A stretch of 12,532 nt of DNA from JBBQSN01 sp038213835 (GTDB taxonomy: Bacteria; Actinomycetota; Actinomycetes; Actinomycetales; CAWJMD01): positions 1 to 12,532 of the forward strand of contig JBBQSN010000102.1 in the NCBI GenBank assembly GCA_038213835.1, written 5' to 3'. A program made the position numbers and the translations under genes. Shown piece by piece: positions 1 through 5,855 of this stretch. Below the pieces are notes generated by a model, which saw nothing but the letters and a program-made list of their open reading frames with translations, was not told the DNA's origin and ran no database searches. Position 1 is the first letter of the stretch, and every line of letters begins with the position of its first letter.

Positions 1-472
1 CCATGTAGACGGTGCAGCTCATCCCCATCAGCGCCGCAGCGGTGGCGCTGGCGACGCCGTGCTGGCCGGCCCCGGTCTCGGCGATCACCCGGGTCTTGCC
101 CATCCGGCGCGCCAGCAGCGCCTGGCCGAGCACGTTGTTGAGCTTGTGCGAGCCGGTGTGGTTCAGGTCCTCGCGCTTCAGCACGATCCGGGCGTCGCCG
201 CCCTCGCGGGCGAACTGCGGCACCTCGGTGATGATGCTCGGGCGGCCGGAGTAGGTGCGGTGCAGGTGCTGCAGCTCGCGGTCGTAGGTGGGGTCGAGGC
301 GGGCCTTGGCCCAGGCGTCGGCCACCTCGTCGACGACGGCCACCAGCGCCTCGGGCACGAAGCGTCCGCCGAAGTCGCCGAACCACGGACCGCTCAGGCC
401 GGGGGGCGCGGTGTCCTCGGGGGTGGTGGGGTCCAGGCCCGGGGTGTCCTGGGTGGGAGCGCGGTCGTTCAC
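1..472 (-). CDS. trpB: Tryptophan synthase beta subunit, N-terminal 157 residues (cut by window edge)
   Basis: Tryptophan synthase beta chain condenses indole with L-serine, using pyridoxal phosphate, in the cytoplasmic alpha2-beta2 complex with TrpA. Visible hallmarks are the N-terminal GPWFGDFGGRFVPEAL block (about residues 28-43), the PLP-lysine motif HTGSHKLNN (105-113, Schiff-base lysine K110) and AETGAGQHG (131-139), whose Glu is the catalytic acid/base. About 157 of the roughly 400 residues usual for the family are present; the rest lies beyond position 1. The GTG start at 470-472 overlaps the trpC stop as GTGA. No good Shine-Dalgarno precedes it, so translation is probably coupled to trpC. 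This start leaves a 27-residue Pro/Asp/Thr-rich extension before the conserved block, which is common in actinobacterial TrpB. Identification is secure; trpA probably follows off-window (inference). Confidence 0.96.
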   Translation of the reverse strand, partial: MNDRAPTQDTPGLDPTTPEDTAPPGLSGPWFGDFGGRFVPEALVAVVDEVADAWAKARLDPTYDRELQHLHRTYSGRPSIITEVPQFAREGGDARIVLKREDLNHTGSHKLNNVLGQALLARRMGKTRVIAETGAGQHGVASATAAALMGMSCTVYM

Positions 473-1296
473 CGCTGCGCCAGCCGCACCGCGGGGTGGG
501 CCCCGGCCGTGACGAGCCCGGCGACCGTGCCGCGGGGGTCGCCACCGGTGACCAGGGCCTCACCGACCAGCACGGCGTCGGCGCCTGCCCGGGCGTACTC
601 CAGGACGTCGTGCGGACCACGGACGCCGGACTCGGCGATCCGGACGACGCCGTCGGGGATGCTCGGGGCCACCCGCGCGAAGGTGCCGCGGTCCACCTCG
701 AGCGTGGTGAGGTCGCGGGCGTTGACGCCGATGACACGGGCCCCCGCGTCCGCTGCCCGCGCGACCTCCTGCGCCGAGTGCACCTCGACCAGCGCGGTCA
801 TGCCGAGCGAGTGGATCCGCTCGGTGAGACCGGTGAGGGTGGGCTGGTCGAGCGCCGCCACGATCAGCAGCACGACGTCGGCGCCGAAGGCCCGGGCCTC
901 CCACACCTGGTACGCGGTGACCACGAAGTCCTTGCGCAGGACCGGCACGTCGACCGCGGCGCGCACGGCCGCGAGGTCCTCGAGGCTGCCGCCGAAGCGG
1001 CGCTGCTCGGTGAGGACGCTGATCACGGCGGCGCCGCCCGCCTGGTAGTCGACGGCCAGGCCCGCGGGGTCCGCGATCGCGGCGAGCGCGCCCTTGCTCG
1101 GGCTCGAGCGCTTCACCTCGGCGATGACCTGGACGCCGCGACCTGGCTGGGTCACCGGGCCGCGCAGCGAGGGGACGGCGTCCAGCGCCGGGGACCGACG
1201 TGCGGCAAGCTCCTGCAGACGGTCGAGCGGGACGGTCACCTCGCGGGCGACCAGATCCCTCCGGACTCCGGCGACGATGTCGTCGAGCACGCTCAC
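469..1296 (-). CDS. trpC: Indole-3-glycerol phosphate synthase
   Basis: A 275-residue single-domain TIM barrel that converts carboxyphenylamino-deoxyribulose phosphate to indole-3-glycerol phosphate, the fourth chemical step of tryptophan synthesis. The family signature IAEVKRSSPSKG is at residues 58-69. The catalytic residues seen are K62, K122 in LRKDF, E171 in LVEVH and N192 in GVNARDL, with ESGV (222-225) and the phosphate-binding AVLVGEALV near the C-terminus. There is no fused TrpF domain. The GTG start at 1294-1296 has a G-rich Shine-Dalgarno (GAGGGGGG on the minus strand, plus-strand 1303-1310) 6 nt upstream. It is the first gene of its transcription unit here: the next genes upstream run divergently, so trpC-trpB needs its own promoter in 1297-1558. 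No leader peptide with tandem Trp codons was seen. Confidence 0.97.
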   Translation of the reverse strand: MSVLDDIVAGVRRDLVAREVTVPLDRLQELAARRSPALDAVPSLRGPVTQPGRGVQVIAEVKRSSPSKGALAAIADPAGLAVDYQAGGAAVISVLTEQRRFGGSLEDLAAVRAAVDVPVLRKDFVVTAYQVWEARAFGADVVLLIVAALDQPTLTGLTERIHSLGMTALVEVHSAQEVARAADAGARVIGVNARDLTTLEVDRGTFARVAPSIPDGVVRIAESGVRGPHDVLEYARAGADAVLVGEALVTGGDPRGTVAGLVTAGAHPAVRLAQR

Positions 1297-1558
1297 TGCT
1301 GACCCCCCTCTTCTCGCGTCGCCACCGACCTGGGCGGCGCACGACGGACGAACGTCCCGATGCTAACCGCCGGGAGCGGCGGCTCCTGCACCGGTCGCAG
1401 GCGGGCACGACGACGACCGGTGACGAACCGGCGACGATCGAGGCGGGTGGCCCGGTCCGAACTGTCCGTCGACGCCGACGTGGATACGGTGGACCTCGTC
1501 GAGTCGATCGCGACGGCGGGCGGGTCGCCCGGACGTCGCCCGCTGCTGGGAGACCGCT
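1297..1558. promoter_or_regulatory. Divergent intergenic region, trpC versus DUF4190 gene A
   Basis: This 262-bp gap must hold promoters for both directions. For trpC the only -10-like match I see is TAGCAT on the minus strand (plus-strand 1360-1365), with no convincing -35. A small hairpin CCGCCG/CGGCGG (1367-1372 with 1377-1382) lies just upstream of it. On the plus side a 7-bp inverted repeat GCGGGCG/CGCCCGC (1516-1522 with 1537-1543) lies just before the GGGAG ribosome site of the DUF4190 gene. It overlaps a competing hairpin GGGCG/CGCCC (1518-1522 with 1526-1530). No tandem Trp codons, terminator-like hairpin or convincing T-box were seen. The regulatory role is inferred from gene orientation. 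Confidence 0.5.
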
Positions 1559-2311
1559 GTGACCACCACCCCGAACGACCCCACCGCAAGCGCCGCCGGC
1601 GATCAGCCGCAGGAGCCGCAGCAGCCAGAGGGTGAGCACGGGGCCGAGGGCCAGGAGCCGGCCGAGCAGCAGATCGAGCCGGAGACGTCGTCCGAGGCCG
1701 GGACCGACGCGTGGTCGGCCACCCCGCAGGCCGACGCCACCCAGCCGCTCGCCCAGCCCGCCCTCGACCTCACCAAGGCGGACGCCCGGCCCGCGGTCGA
1801 GCCCGTCGAGCCGCAGCAGACCTACAGCGAGCAGCCCGGCTACGGCGAGCAGCCCGGCTACGGTCAGCAGGCCCAGCAGGACCCCTACGGCCAGCAGCAG
1901 ACCTACGGCCAGCAGGCCCAGCAGGACCCCTACGGCCAGCAGCCGGCCTACGGCGCCGACCCCGCCGCCTACGGCCAGCAGCAGGGCTACGCCGCGGCTC
2001 CGTACGGCGCTCCCGCCTACGGGGCCTACCCGGCCGGTTCCGGGGTGTCGAGCGGCCTGGCCATCGGCGCCCTGGTCTGCGGCGTGATGGGGATCGTGAC
2101 CGCCCTGTGCGTCTTCATCGGCATCCCGCTCGGGATCGCCGGCATCGTGCTCGGCATCGTCGCGCTGAACAAGGTCAAGGCCGGCACCGGAGGAGGCCGC
2201 GGCATGGCCCTCGCGGGCCTGATCTGCGGCGCGATCGCCGTCACGCTGACCATCGTCATCTCGGTGCTCTTCTTCGCCACGGGAAACGCCGACTTCAGCA
2301 CCGCGCCCTGA
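1559..2311 (+). CDS. DUF4190-type membrane protein with Gln/Tyr/Gly-rich N-terminal tail (paralogue A)
   Basis: A 250-residue protein of unknown function. Residues 1-85 are acidic and rich in Glu/Gln/Pro/Ala. Residues 86-160 are a low-complexity Y-G-Q-Q-P tract containing EQPGYG twice and a 15-residue tandem repeat (YGQQAQQDPYGQQQT then YGQQAQQDPYGQQPA). Residues 165-203 and 216-240 are strongly hydrophobic, joined by a short basic/Gly loop (NKVKAGTGGGRG). This is the usual DUF4190 layout of two or three membrane spans with GIPLGIAGIVLGIVAL. No signal peptide is seen, so the tail is predicted cytoplasmic. The GTG start at 1559 has GGGAG 6 nt upstream. The family is common in actinobacteria behind proline/glutamine-rich tails; its function is not known to me. 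It is paralogous to the next gene, and the two share the N-terminal TTPNDP motif. Confidence 0.85.
   Translation: MTTTPNDPTASAAGDQPQEPQQPEGEHGAEGQEPAEQQIEPETSSEAGTDAWSATPQADATQPLAQPALDLTKADARPAVEPVEPQQTYSEQPGYGEQPGYGQQAQQDPYGQQQTYGQQAQQDPYGQQPAYGADPAAYGQQQGYAAAPYGAPAYGAYPAGSGVSSGLAIGALVCGVMGIVTALCVFIGIPLGIAGIVLGIVALNKVKAGTGGGRGMALAGLICGAIAVTLTIVISVLFFATGNADFSTAP
1829..1948 (+). repeat. In-frame tandem repeats coding for the YGQQ-rich tail
   Basis: Two adjacent 18-bp units (1829-1846 and 1847-1864) encode EQPGYG twice. They run into two 45-bp units (1859-1903 and 1904-1948) encoding YGQQAQQDPYGQQQT and YGQQAQQDPYGQQPA. The 45-bp copies are nearly identical in DNA: one synonymous change (GGT/GGC) near the start, and divergence only in the last two codons. 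That suggests fairly recent duplication by slippage or recombination. All units are multiples of three, so copy-number change would keep the frame. Confidence 0.9.
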
Positions 2312-2375
2312 TCGGGCCACGCCGGCCTCGGAGCGAGGACAGGTGGCTGACACGTCCCCGGGCGTCGTGGCCCGA
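2312..2375 (+). terminator. Branched inverted-repeat structure after DUF4190 gene A
   Basis: Starting one base after the stop codon, TCGGGCCACG (2312-2321) is perfectly complementary to CGTGGCCCGA (2366-2375), a 10-bp closing stem. Inside it a second hairpin CCTCG-GAG-CGAGG (2326-2338) can form. A weak third arm around ACG/CGT (2352-2354 with 2363-2365) is also possible, which would give a multi-branch fold. There is no T-tract. It may be a terminator or RNA-stabilising element between the two paralogues; the folding is by eye and the function is inferred. Confidence 0.45.
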
Positions 2376-2391
2376 CCGGTCGCCGTCCCCT

Positions 2392-2397
2392 ATGTTG
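2392..2397 (+). promoter_or_regulatory. Possible -10 element for DUF4190 gene B
   Basis: TATGTT lies about 50 bp before the GTG start of the second DUF4190 gene, in the most AT-rich stretch of an otherwise GC-rich spacer and just after the branched hairpin. No good -35 hexamer is visible 16-18 bp upstream. An independent promoter here would fit a terminator between the paralogues. Weak evidence. Confidence 0.25.
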
Positions 2398-2446
2398 TTC
2401 GTCACCGGGACCGACAGGTCCGCACAGAACAGGGGAGAACACTGAC

Positions 2447-2860
2447 GTGAGCACTACTCCGAACGACCCCAACTCCGGCGGCTACGGCGGCGGTGCCCCG
2501 TCGTACGGGTCGGCGCCCGCGGCAGGCTCGGGCAGCAACCCGATGGCCATCGTCGCGCTGGTCCTCGGGATCCTGTCCATCCTCACCGCCTGCTTCTGGT
2601 TCGTCGCCGGCCCGCTCGGCATCGCGGCCGTCGTCACCGGCGTCCTGGCAGGCAACAAGGCCAAGCGCGGCGAGGCCGGCCAGGGCGGGCTCGCGAAGGC
2701 GGGCCTCATCACGGGCGTCGTCGGCCTCGTGCTGACGATCGTCCTGACCGTGCTGGCCTTCGTGGGCATCGGCCTCCTGGGCGACTCGGTCGAGACCTGC
2801 TCGACGATCACCGACCCGACCGAGCAGCAGCAGTGCCTCGAGGACCAGCTCGGCGGCTGA
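2447..2860 (+). CDS. DUF4190-type membrane protein (paralogue B)
   Basis: A 137-residue protein of unknown function. It begins STTPNDPNSGGYGGGAP, a short Gly/Tyr/Ser tail (to about residue 31) in place of paralogue A's long tail. DUF4190-like hydrophobic segments follow at about 33-68 (containing WFVAGPLGIAAVVTGVLAG) and 84-112, separated by the basic loop NKAKRGEAGQGG. A polar tail with C118 and C130 ends the protein; if it is extracytoplasmic these two could form a disulfide (inference). The GTG start at 2447 has AGGGGAG at 2431-2437, 9 nt upstream. It is tandem with paralogue A with a 135-bp gap, so it may be co-transcribed or have its own promoter. It ends just before a strong bidirectional terminator and converges with the DUF2752 gene. 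Confidence 0.87.
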   Translation: MSTTPNDPNSGGYGGGAPSYGSAPAAGSGSNPMAIVALVLGILSILTACFWFVAGPLGIAAVVTGVLAGNKAKRGEAGQGGLAKAGLITGVVGLVLTIVLTVLAFVGIGLLGDSVETCSTITDPTEQQQCLEDQLGG

Positions 2861-2870
2861 TCCCTGCGCC

Positions 2871-2914
2871 ACGACGACGGGCGCCGTCCCCACGGGGGCG
2901 GCGCCCGTCGTCGT
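2871..2914. terminator. Bidirectional hairpin terminator between convergent genes
   Basis: ACGACGACGGGCGCCG (2871-2886) and CGGCGCCCGTCGTCGT (2899-2914) form a perfect 16-bp stem. The 12-nt loop can itself close further through CCC/GGG. It lies 10 nt after the DUF4190 gene B stop and 20 nt past the stop of the opposing DUF2752 gene, so it can serve both. No U-tract follows, which is common for actinobacterial terminators. Confidence 0.85.
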
Positions 2915-2934
2915 CGGTCCAGCAGGAGGGGCGG

Positions 2935-3372
2935 TCAGGGACCGAGGGCCTCGAACCCCGGCAGGTTGCGCAGCACCGAGAAGGCCAGGACGACCCCCAG
3001 CCCGAGGTAGGCACGGGTCGGCGTGACCCAGCGCTCCCACGGCAGGGGGCGACCTGAGGCGGCCGACCACGCCCACAGGCCCCACCAGGCCGCGAGCAAC
3101 CCGATCAGGACGACCCCGACGGCGTTGGACGACAGCGCGCCGGCGACGTCGAGGTGGACGAGGTCGTTGACCGCGCGCAGCCCGCCGCAGCCCGGGCACC
3201 ACAGGCCGGTGGCGTCGAAGAAGACGCAGGTGCCCCAGGCGCCGGGGACGTGCGGGTCGCGCACCGCCAGGGCGGCCACCAGTCCGAGTCCCCCGGCCCC
3301 GACCACGGCCGGGCCCCAGGTGCGGCGCAGCAGACCGCTCCCCTGCGGGGGACGGGTGGTCTGCGTGGTCAT
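2935..3372 (-). CDS. DUF2752 family membrane protein
   Basis: A 145-residue integral membrane protein of unknown function. The DUF2752 hallmark is the cysteine motif WCPGCGGLRA (residues 58-67), preceded by C49 in GTCVFFDATG. Hydrophobic segments lie at about 20-37, 84-104 and 121-136. The CxxC plus a third Cys could bind metal or be redox-active; this is inference, as no function is established to my knowledge. The ATG start at 3370-3372 is 16 nt after the stop of the HGxxPAAW-type gene and has no clear Shine-Dalgarno, so it is probably co-transcribed and perhaps translated by coupling. It is the last gene of the leftward array and runs into the shared terminator at 2871-2914. Confidence 0.88.
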   Translation of the reverse strand: MTTQTTRPPQGSGLLRRTWGPAVVGAGGLGLVAALAVRDPHVPGAWGTCVFFDATGLWCPGCGGLRAVNDLVHLDVAGALSSNAVGVVLIGLLAAWWGLWAWSAASGRPLPWERWVTPTRAYLGLGVVLAFSVLRNLPGFEALGP

Positions 3373-3388
3373 CGGGAGGCGCCCGGGC

Positions 3389-3616
3389 TCAGTCGGCCTG
3401 TTCGCCGAAGCCCATGGCGGTCAGGACCTTGCCGCTGATGGCCCCGATCACGATGACCGCGACGCCCAGCCAGAACAGCCACGGCAGCGCGAACGGGAGC
3501 GCCAGGCACGACAGCAGCACGCCGAAGCAGATGATCCCGACCGCGGTCCAGGCGGCGACGCTGTTGCCGTGCCCGACCGCGTGCGCGGTCTGGGGTGCGT
3601 CCTGGGTCTGCGACAT
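3389..3616 (-). CDS. HGxxPAAW-type small membrane protein (variant HGNSVAAW)
   Basis: A 75-residue protein of unknown function. Residues 1-14 are polar (MSQTQDAPQTAHAV). The family motif follows as HGNSVAAW (residues 16-23), here with Val where the usual actinobacterial motif has Pro. Two hydrophobic segments follow at about 24-42 and 46-61, then a short tail ending GEQAD. The start is fixed by a near-perfect Shine-Dalgarno, GGAGGA on the minus strand (plus 3624-3629), 7 nt before ATG at 3614-3616. The frame stays open further upstream, but that stretch has no family similarity. It lies between the Trp-associated membrane protein (74-bp gap) and DUF2752 (16-bp gap). The wider gap and a CACAAT box (3656-3661) allow a separate promoter. 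Confidence 0.85.
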   Translation of the reverse strand: MSQTQDAPQTAHAVGHGNSVAAWTAVGIICFGVLLSCLALPFALPWLFWLGVAVIVIGAISGKVLTAMGFGEQAD

Positions 3617-3623
3617 CCGTCTG

Positions 3624-3629
3624 TCCTCC
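3624..3629 (-). promoter_or_regulatory. Ribosome binding site deciding the HGxxPAAW-type start
   Basis: GGAGGA on the minus strand sits 7 nt before the ATG at 3614-3616. It rules out the longer in-frame alternatives, whose extra N-terminus is Arg/Gly/Pro-rich and unlike any membrane protein. Confidence 0.85.
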
Positions 3630-3655
3630 GGAGGGCTTGGGGGGTGCTGGTCCTC

Positions 3656-3661
3656 ATTGTG
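3656..3661 (-). promoter_or_regulatory. Possible -10 element before the HGxxPAAW-type gene
   Basis: CACAAT on the minus strand lies in the 74-bp gap upstream of the small membrane gene, about 40 nt from its start. No clear -35 was found. It could give the HGxxPAAW-DUF2752 pair some independence from the trpE unit. Weak. Confidence 0.22.
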
Positions 3662-3690
3662 CCAGGCCCCCGGCGGAGCGCAGGTCGCGG

Positions 3691-4305
3691 TCAGCCGCGC
3701 GCCGTCGGGTCCTCGCCGCGGGTGAGGGCGTCCCAGTCGTCCGCCACGCCGTCCGGACGCTGCGGCGTGCCGGCCGGGTCCGCCGCGGGCGCCTCCGCGG
3801 CCGCGCGCTCGTCGCGCTCGTAGCGCCCGCTCGTCTCCCAGTGGCGGCCCTGCAGCAGGGCGGCGCCCGCCAGCAGGACCGCCAGCGCTGCCAGGACGAG
3901 ACCCGTGACGGCCCACGCCGTGGCCTGCGCCACCACCTCGGCCGCCGGTACGGACGCCTCGGTGAGCCCGGCCGACCGGGCCACGACGGGCAGGGCGGCC
4001 GACACCGGGTCGACCACGACGCGCAGGGCCGACCAGAGCGCACCGCCCGCCGCGAGCAGCGCGACCACCGCGAGGACGGTCACGACGACCCGACGCGCCA
4101 GCAGCATCGCGCCGGCGGTGGCCATGACGACCAGCCCCAGCGCACCGGTGGGGGTGATCGCCGACCCGGTGCCGACCACCGCCTGGGTGCCGGCTCCGGG
4201 CGACGGGGCGACGGCGCTGACCCAGGGCCGCGTCGCGACGGCGACCACGAGCAGCCCCAGCACGAGCAGCCCCAGCACGACCGGACCGCGCCCGAGCCGG
4301 TTCAC
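3691..4305 (-). CDS. Trp biosynthesis-associated membrane protein (TIGR02234 / Trp_oprn_chp)
   Basis: A 204-residue membrane protein of unknown function that recurs beside trpE in actinobacteria. Four hydrophobic segments are visible: about 8-25, 54-70, 73-94 and 130-151. RPWV follows the first and a short extracytoplasmic loop (ATRPWVSAVAPSPGAG) separates it from the second. The C-terminal 50 residues are polar and acidic and hold DDWDALTRGEDPT, a Trp/Asp/Glu motif I recall as typical of the family tail. The GTG start at 4303-4305 overlaps the trpE stop as GTGA, matching the translational coupling seen elsewhere here. An in-frame ATG 24 codons upstream would add an Arg/Gly-rich extension antisense-like to trpE coding bias and is rejected. 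Its tight link to trpE suggests a role in tryptophan physiology (inference). Confidence 0.9.
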   Translation of the reverse strand: MNRLGRGPVVLGLLVLGLLVVAVATRPWVSAVAPSPGAGTQAVVGTGSAITPTGALGLVVMATAGAMLLARRVVVTVLAVVALLAAGGALWSALRVVVDPVSAALPVVARSAGLTEASVPAAEVVAQATAWAVTGLVLAALAVLLAGAALLQGRHWETSGRYERDERAAAEAPAADPAGTPQRPDGVADDWDALTRGEDPTARG

Positions 4306-5855
4306 GCGCCGCCCGCCGGGCGCAGCGTCACGGCCGTGGCGACGGCGCGGAGCACCGCCGCCGCCTTCTGCCGGCACTCGGCGTCCTCGTTCTCGGGCAC
4401 CGACTCGGCGACGATGCCGGCGCCGGCCTGCACGTGCGCGACACCGGCCCGCAGCACCGCGGTGCGGATCGCGATCGCCATGTCGAGGTCGCCGGCGAAG
4501 TCGAGGTAGCCCACGGCGCCGCCGTACACGCCGCGGCGCACCGGCTCGAGCTCGTCGATCAGCTCCATCGCCCGTGGCTTCGGCGCGCCGGAGAGGGTGC
4601 CCGCGGGGAAGGCGGCCTGCAGCACCTCCATCGCCGTCGTGCCGTCGCGCTTGTCCCCGGTGACGGTGGACACCAGGTGCATGACGTGGCTGTAGCGCTC
4701 CAGGCTCATGAAGTCGACGACCTCGACGCTGCCGGGCGTGCTCACCCGCGCCAGGTCGTTGCGAGCCAGGTCGACCAGCATCAGGTGCTCGCTGCGCTCC
4801 TTGACGTCGGCCAGCAGGTCCTCGCCGAGGAAGACGTCCTCCTCGGGCTTGTCGCCGCGGGGCCGCGTCCCGGCGATCGGGTGCGAGAGCACGCGCCCGG
4901 ACTGCACCTTCACCAGCGCCTCCGGGCTCGAACCGACGACGTCCAGGCCGGTTCCGTCCGGGGTCCGGCAGCGGAACAGGTACATGTACGGGCTCGGGTT
5001 GGAGGCCCGCAGGCAGCGGTAGACGTCGAGCGCGTCGGCCGGGCAGTCCAGGTCGAAGCGCTGCGAGAGAACCACCTGGAACACCTCACCGTCCCGGATC
5101 GCCTCCAGACCGGTGCGGACCGCAGCGAGGTAGTCGGCCCGGGACGTGCGTTCGCGCGGCCGGACCTCCCCCGGGATGTCGGTGACCGCCACCGTGGACG
5201 GGGCGGGGGCCGCGAGCTCGGCCGTCATCCGGTCCAGCCGCTGCACGGCGTCGGCCCAGGCGTCGTCGACCCGCTCGTCGGTGGCGTCGTAGTTCACGGC
5301 GTTGGCGATCAGCAGCAGGGTGCCGTCGGAGTGGTCGAGCACCGCCATGTCGGTGGCCAGCGACATCATCAACGCCGGGACGCCGAGCTCGTCGGTCGCG
5401 TTCTGCGGCAACCGCTCCCAGTGCCGGACGGCGTCGTAGCCGATCACGCCGACCATGCCGCCCGTCAGCGGCGGCAGGCCGTCCAGGCGCGGGGTGTGCA
5501 GCGCCTCGAGGGTGCCGGCGAGCGCCTCCAGGGCGGGTCCCTCCATGGGGACGCCGACCGGCGGCTCACCCAGCCAGTGCGCCTGGCCGTCGACCTCGGT
5601 GAGCGTGGCCCGTGAGGCCGCGCCGATCATCGAGTACCGCGACCACACACCGCCGTGCTCGGCCGACTCCAGCAGGAACGTGCCCGGCCGGTCGTGGGAG
5701 AGCTTGCGGTACAGGCCGATCGGCGTCTCCGCATCGGCGAGCAGCCGGCGCACGACCGGGATCACCCGGCGGTCACGGGCCAGCTCGCGGAAGGCGTCCA
5801 GCGACGGCCAGACCTGCCCGAGCTCGCGACCCGGCCCGGCCGACGACGCGGTCAC
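4302..5855 (-). CDS. trpE: Anthranilate synthase component I
   Basis: A 517-residue enzyme that makes anthranilate from chorismate using ammonia from a TrpG glutaminase; no trpG is in this window. The feedback-inhibition motif LLESAE is at residues 61-66, as in tryptophan-regulated TrpE, so end-product inhibition is expected. Chorismate-binding motifs follow: GSSPE (308-312), PIAGTRPRG (326-334), DLARNDLARV (362-371), FPAGTLSGAPK (416-426), YGGAVGYLD (444-452) and QAGAGIVAESVPENE (476-490). Length is normal and all key residues look intact. The GTG start at 5853-5855 overlaps the hisI stop (GTGA) and the stop overlaps the next gene's GTG, so hisI-trpE-TIGR02234 form a tightly coupled unit. 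A salicylate or aminodeoxychorismate synthase is less likely given the LLESAE motif and the trp context. Confidence 0.97.
   Translation of the reverse strand: MTASSAGPGRELGQVWPSLDAFRELARDRRVIPVVRRLLADAETPIGLYRKLSHDRPGTFLLESAEHGGVWSRYSMIGAASRATLTEVDGQAHWLGEPPVGVPMEGPALEALAGTLEALHTPRLDGLPPLTGGMVGVIGYDAVRHWERLPQNATDELGVPALMMSLATDMAVLDHSDGTLLLIANAVNYDATDERVDDAWADAVQRLDRMTAELAAPAPSTVAVTDIPGEVRPRERTSRADYLAAVRTGLEAIRDGEVFQVVLSQRFDLDCPADALDVYRCLRASNPSPYMYLFRCRTPDGTGLDVVGSSPEALVKVQSGRVLSHPIAGTRPRGDKPEEDVFLGEDLLADVKERSEHLMLVDLARNDLARVSTPGSVEVVDFMSLERYSHVMHLVSTVTGDKRDGTTAMEVLQAAFPAGTLSGAPKPRAMELIDELEPVRRGVYGGAVGYLDFAGDLDMAIAIRTAVLRAGVAHVQAGAGIVAESVPENEDAECRQKAAAVLRAVATAVTLRPAGGA

Noticed and set aside
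1297..1340. T-box-like string GGTGGCGACGCG upstream of trpC on the minus strand
   Set aside because: It departs from the GGTGGNACCGCG core at positions needed for the antisequestrator helix, and I saw no specifier loop or stem I with a Trp codon.
1297..1558. Trp leader peptide / attenuator for trpC
   Set aside because: No short ORF with adjacent Trp codons and no terminator-antiterminator pair was found on the minus strand.
4306..4377. ATG start 24 codons upstream for the Trp-associated membrane protein
   Set aside because: The added residues are Gly/Arg-rich and encoded inside trpE. The GTGA overlap matches the other gene junctions here.
4434..5615. 393-residue plus-strand open frame opposite trpE
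   Set aside because: Shadow of trpE: the sequence is Val/Gln/His/Arg-rich with no recognisable domain or ribosome site.
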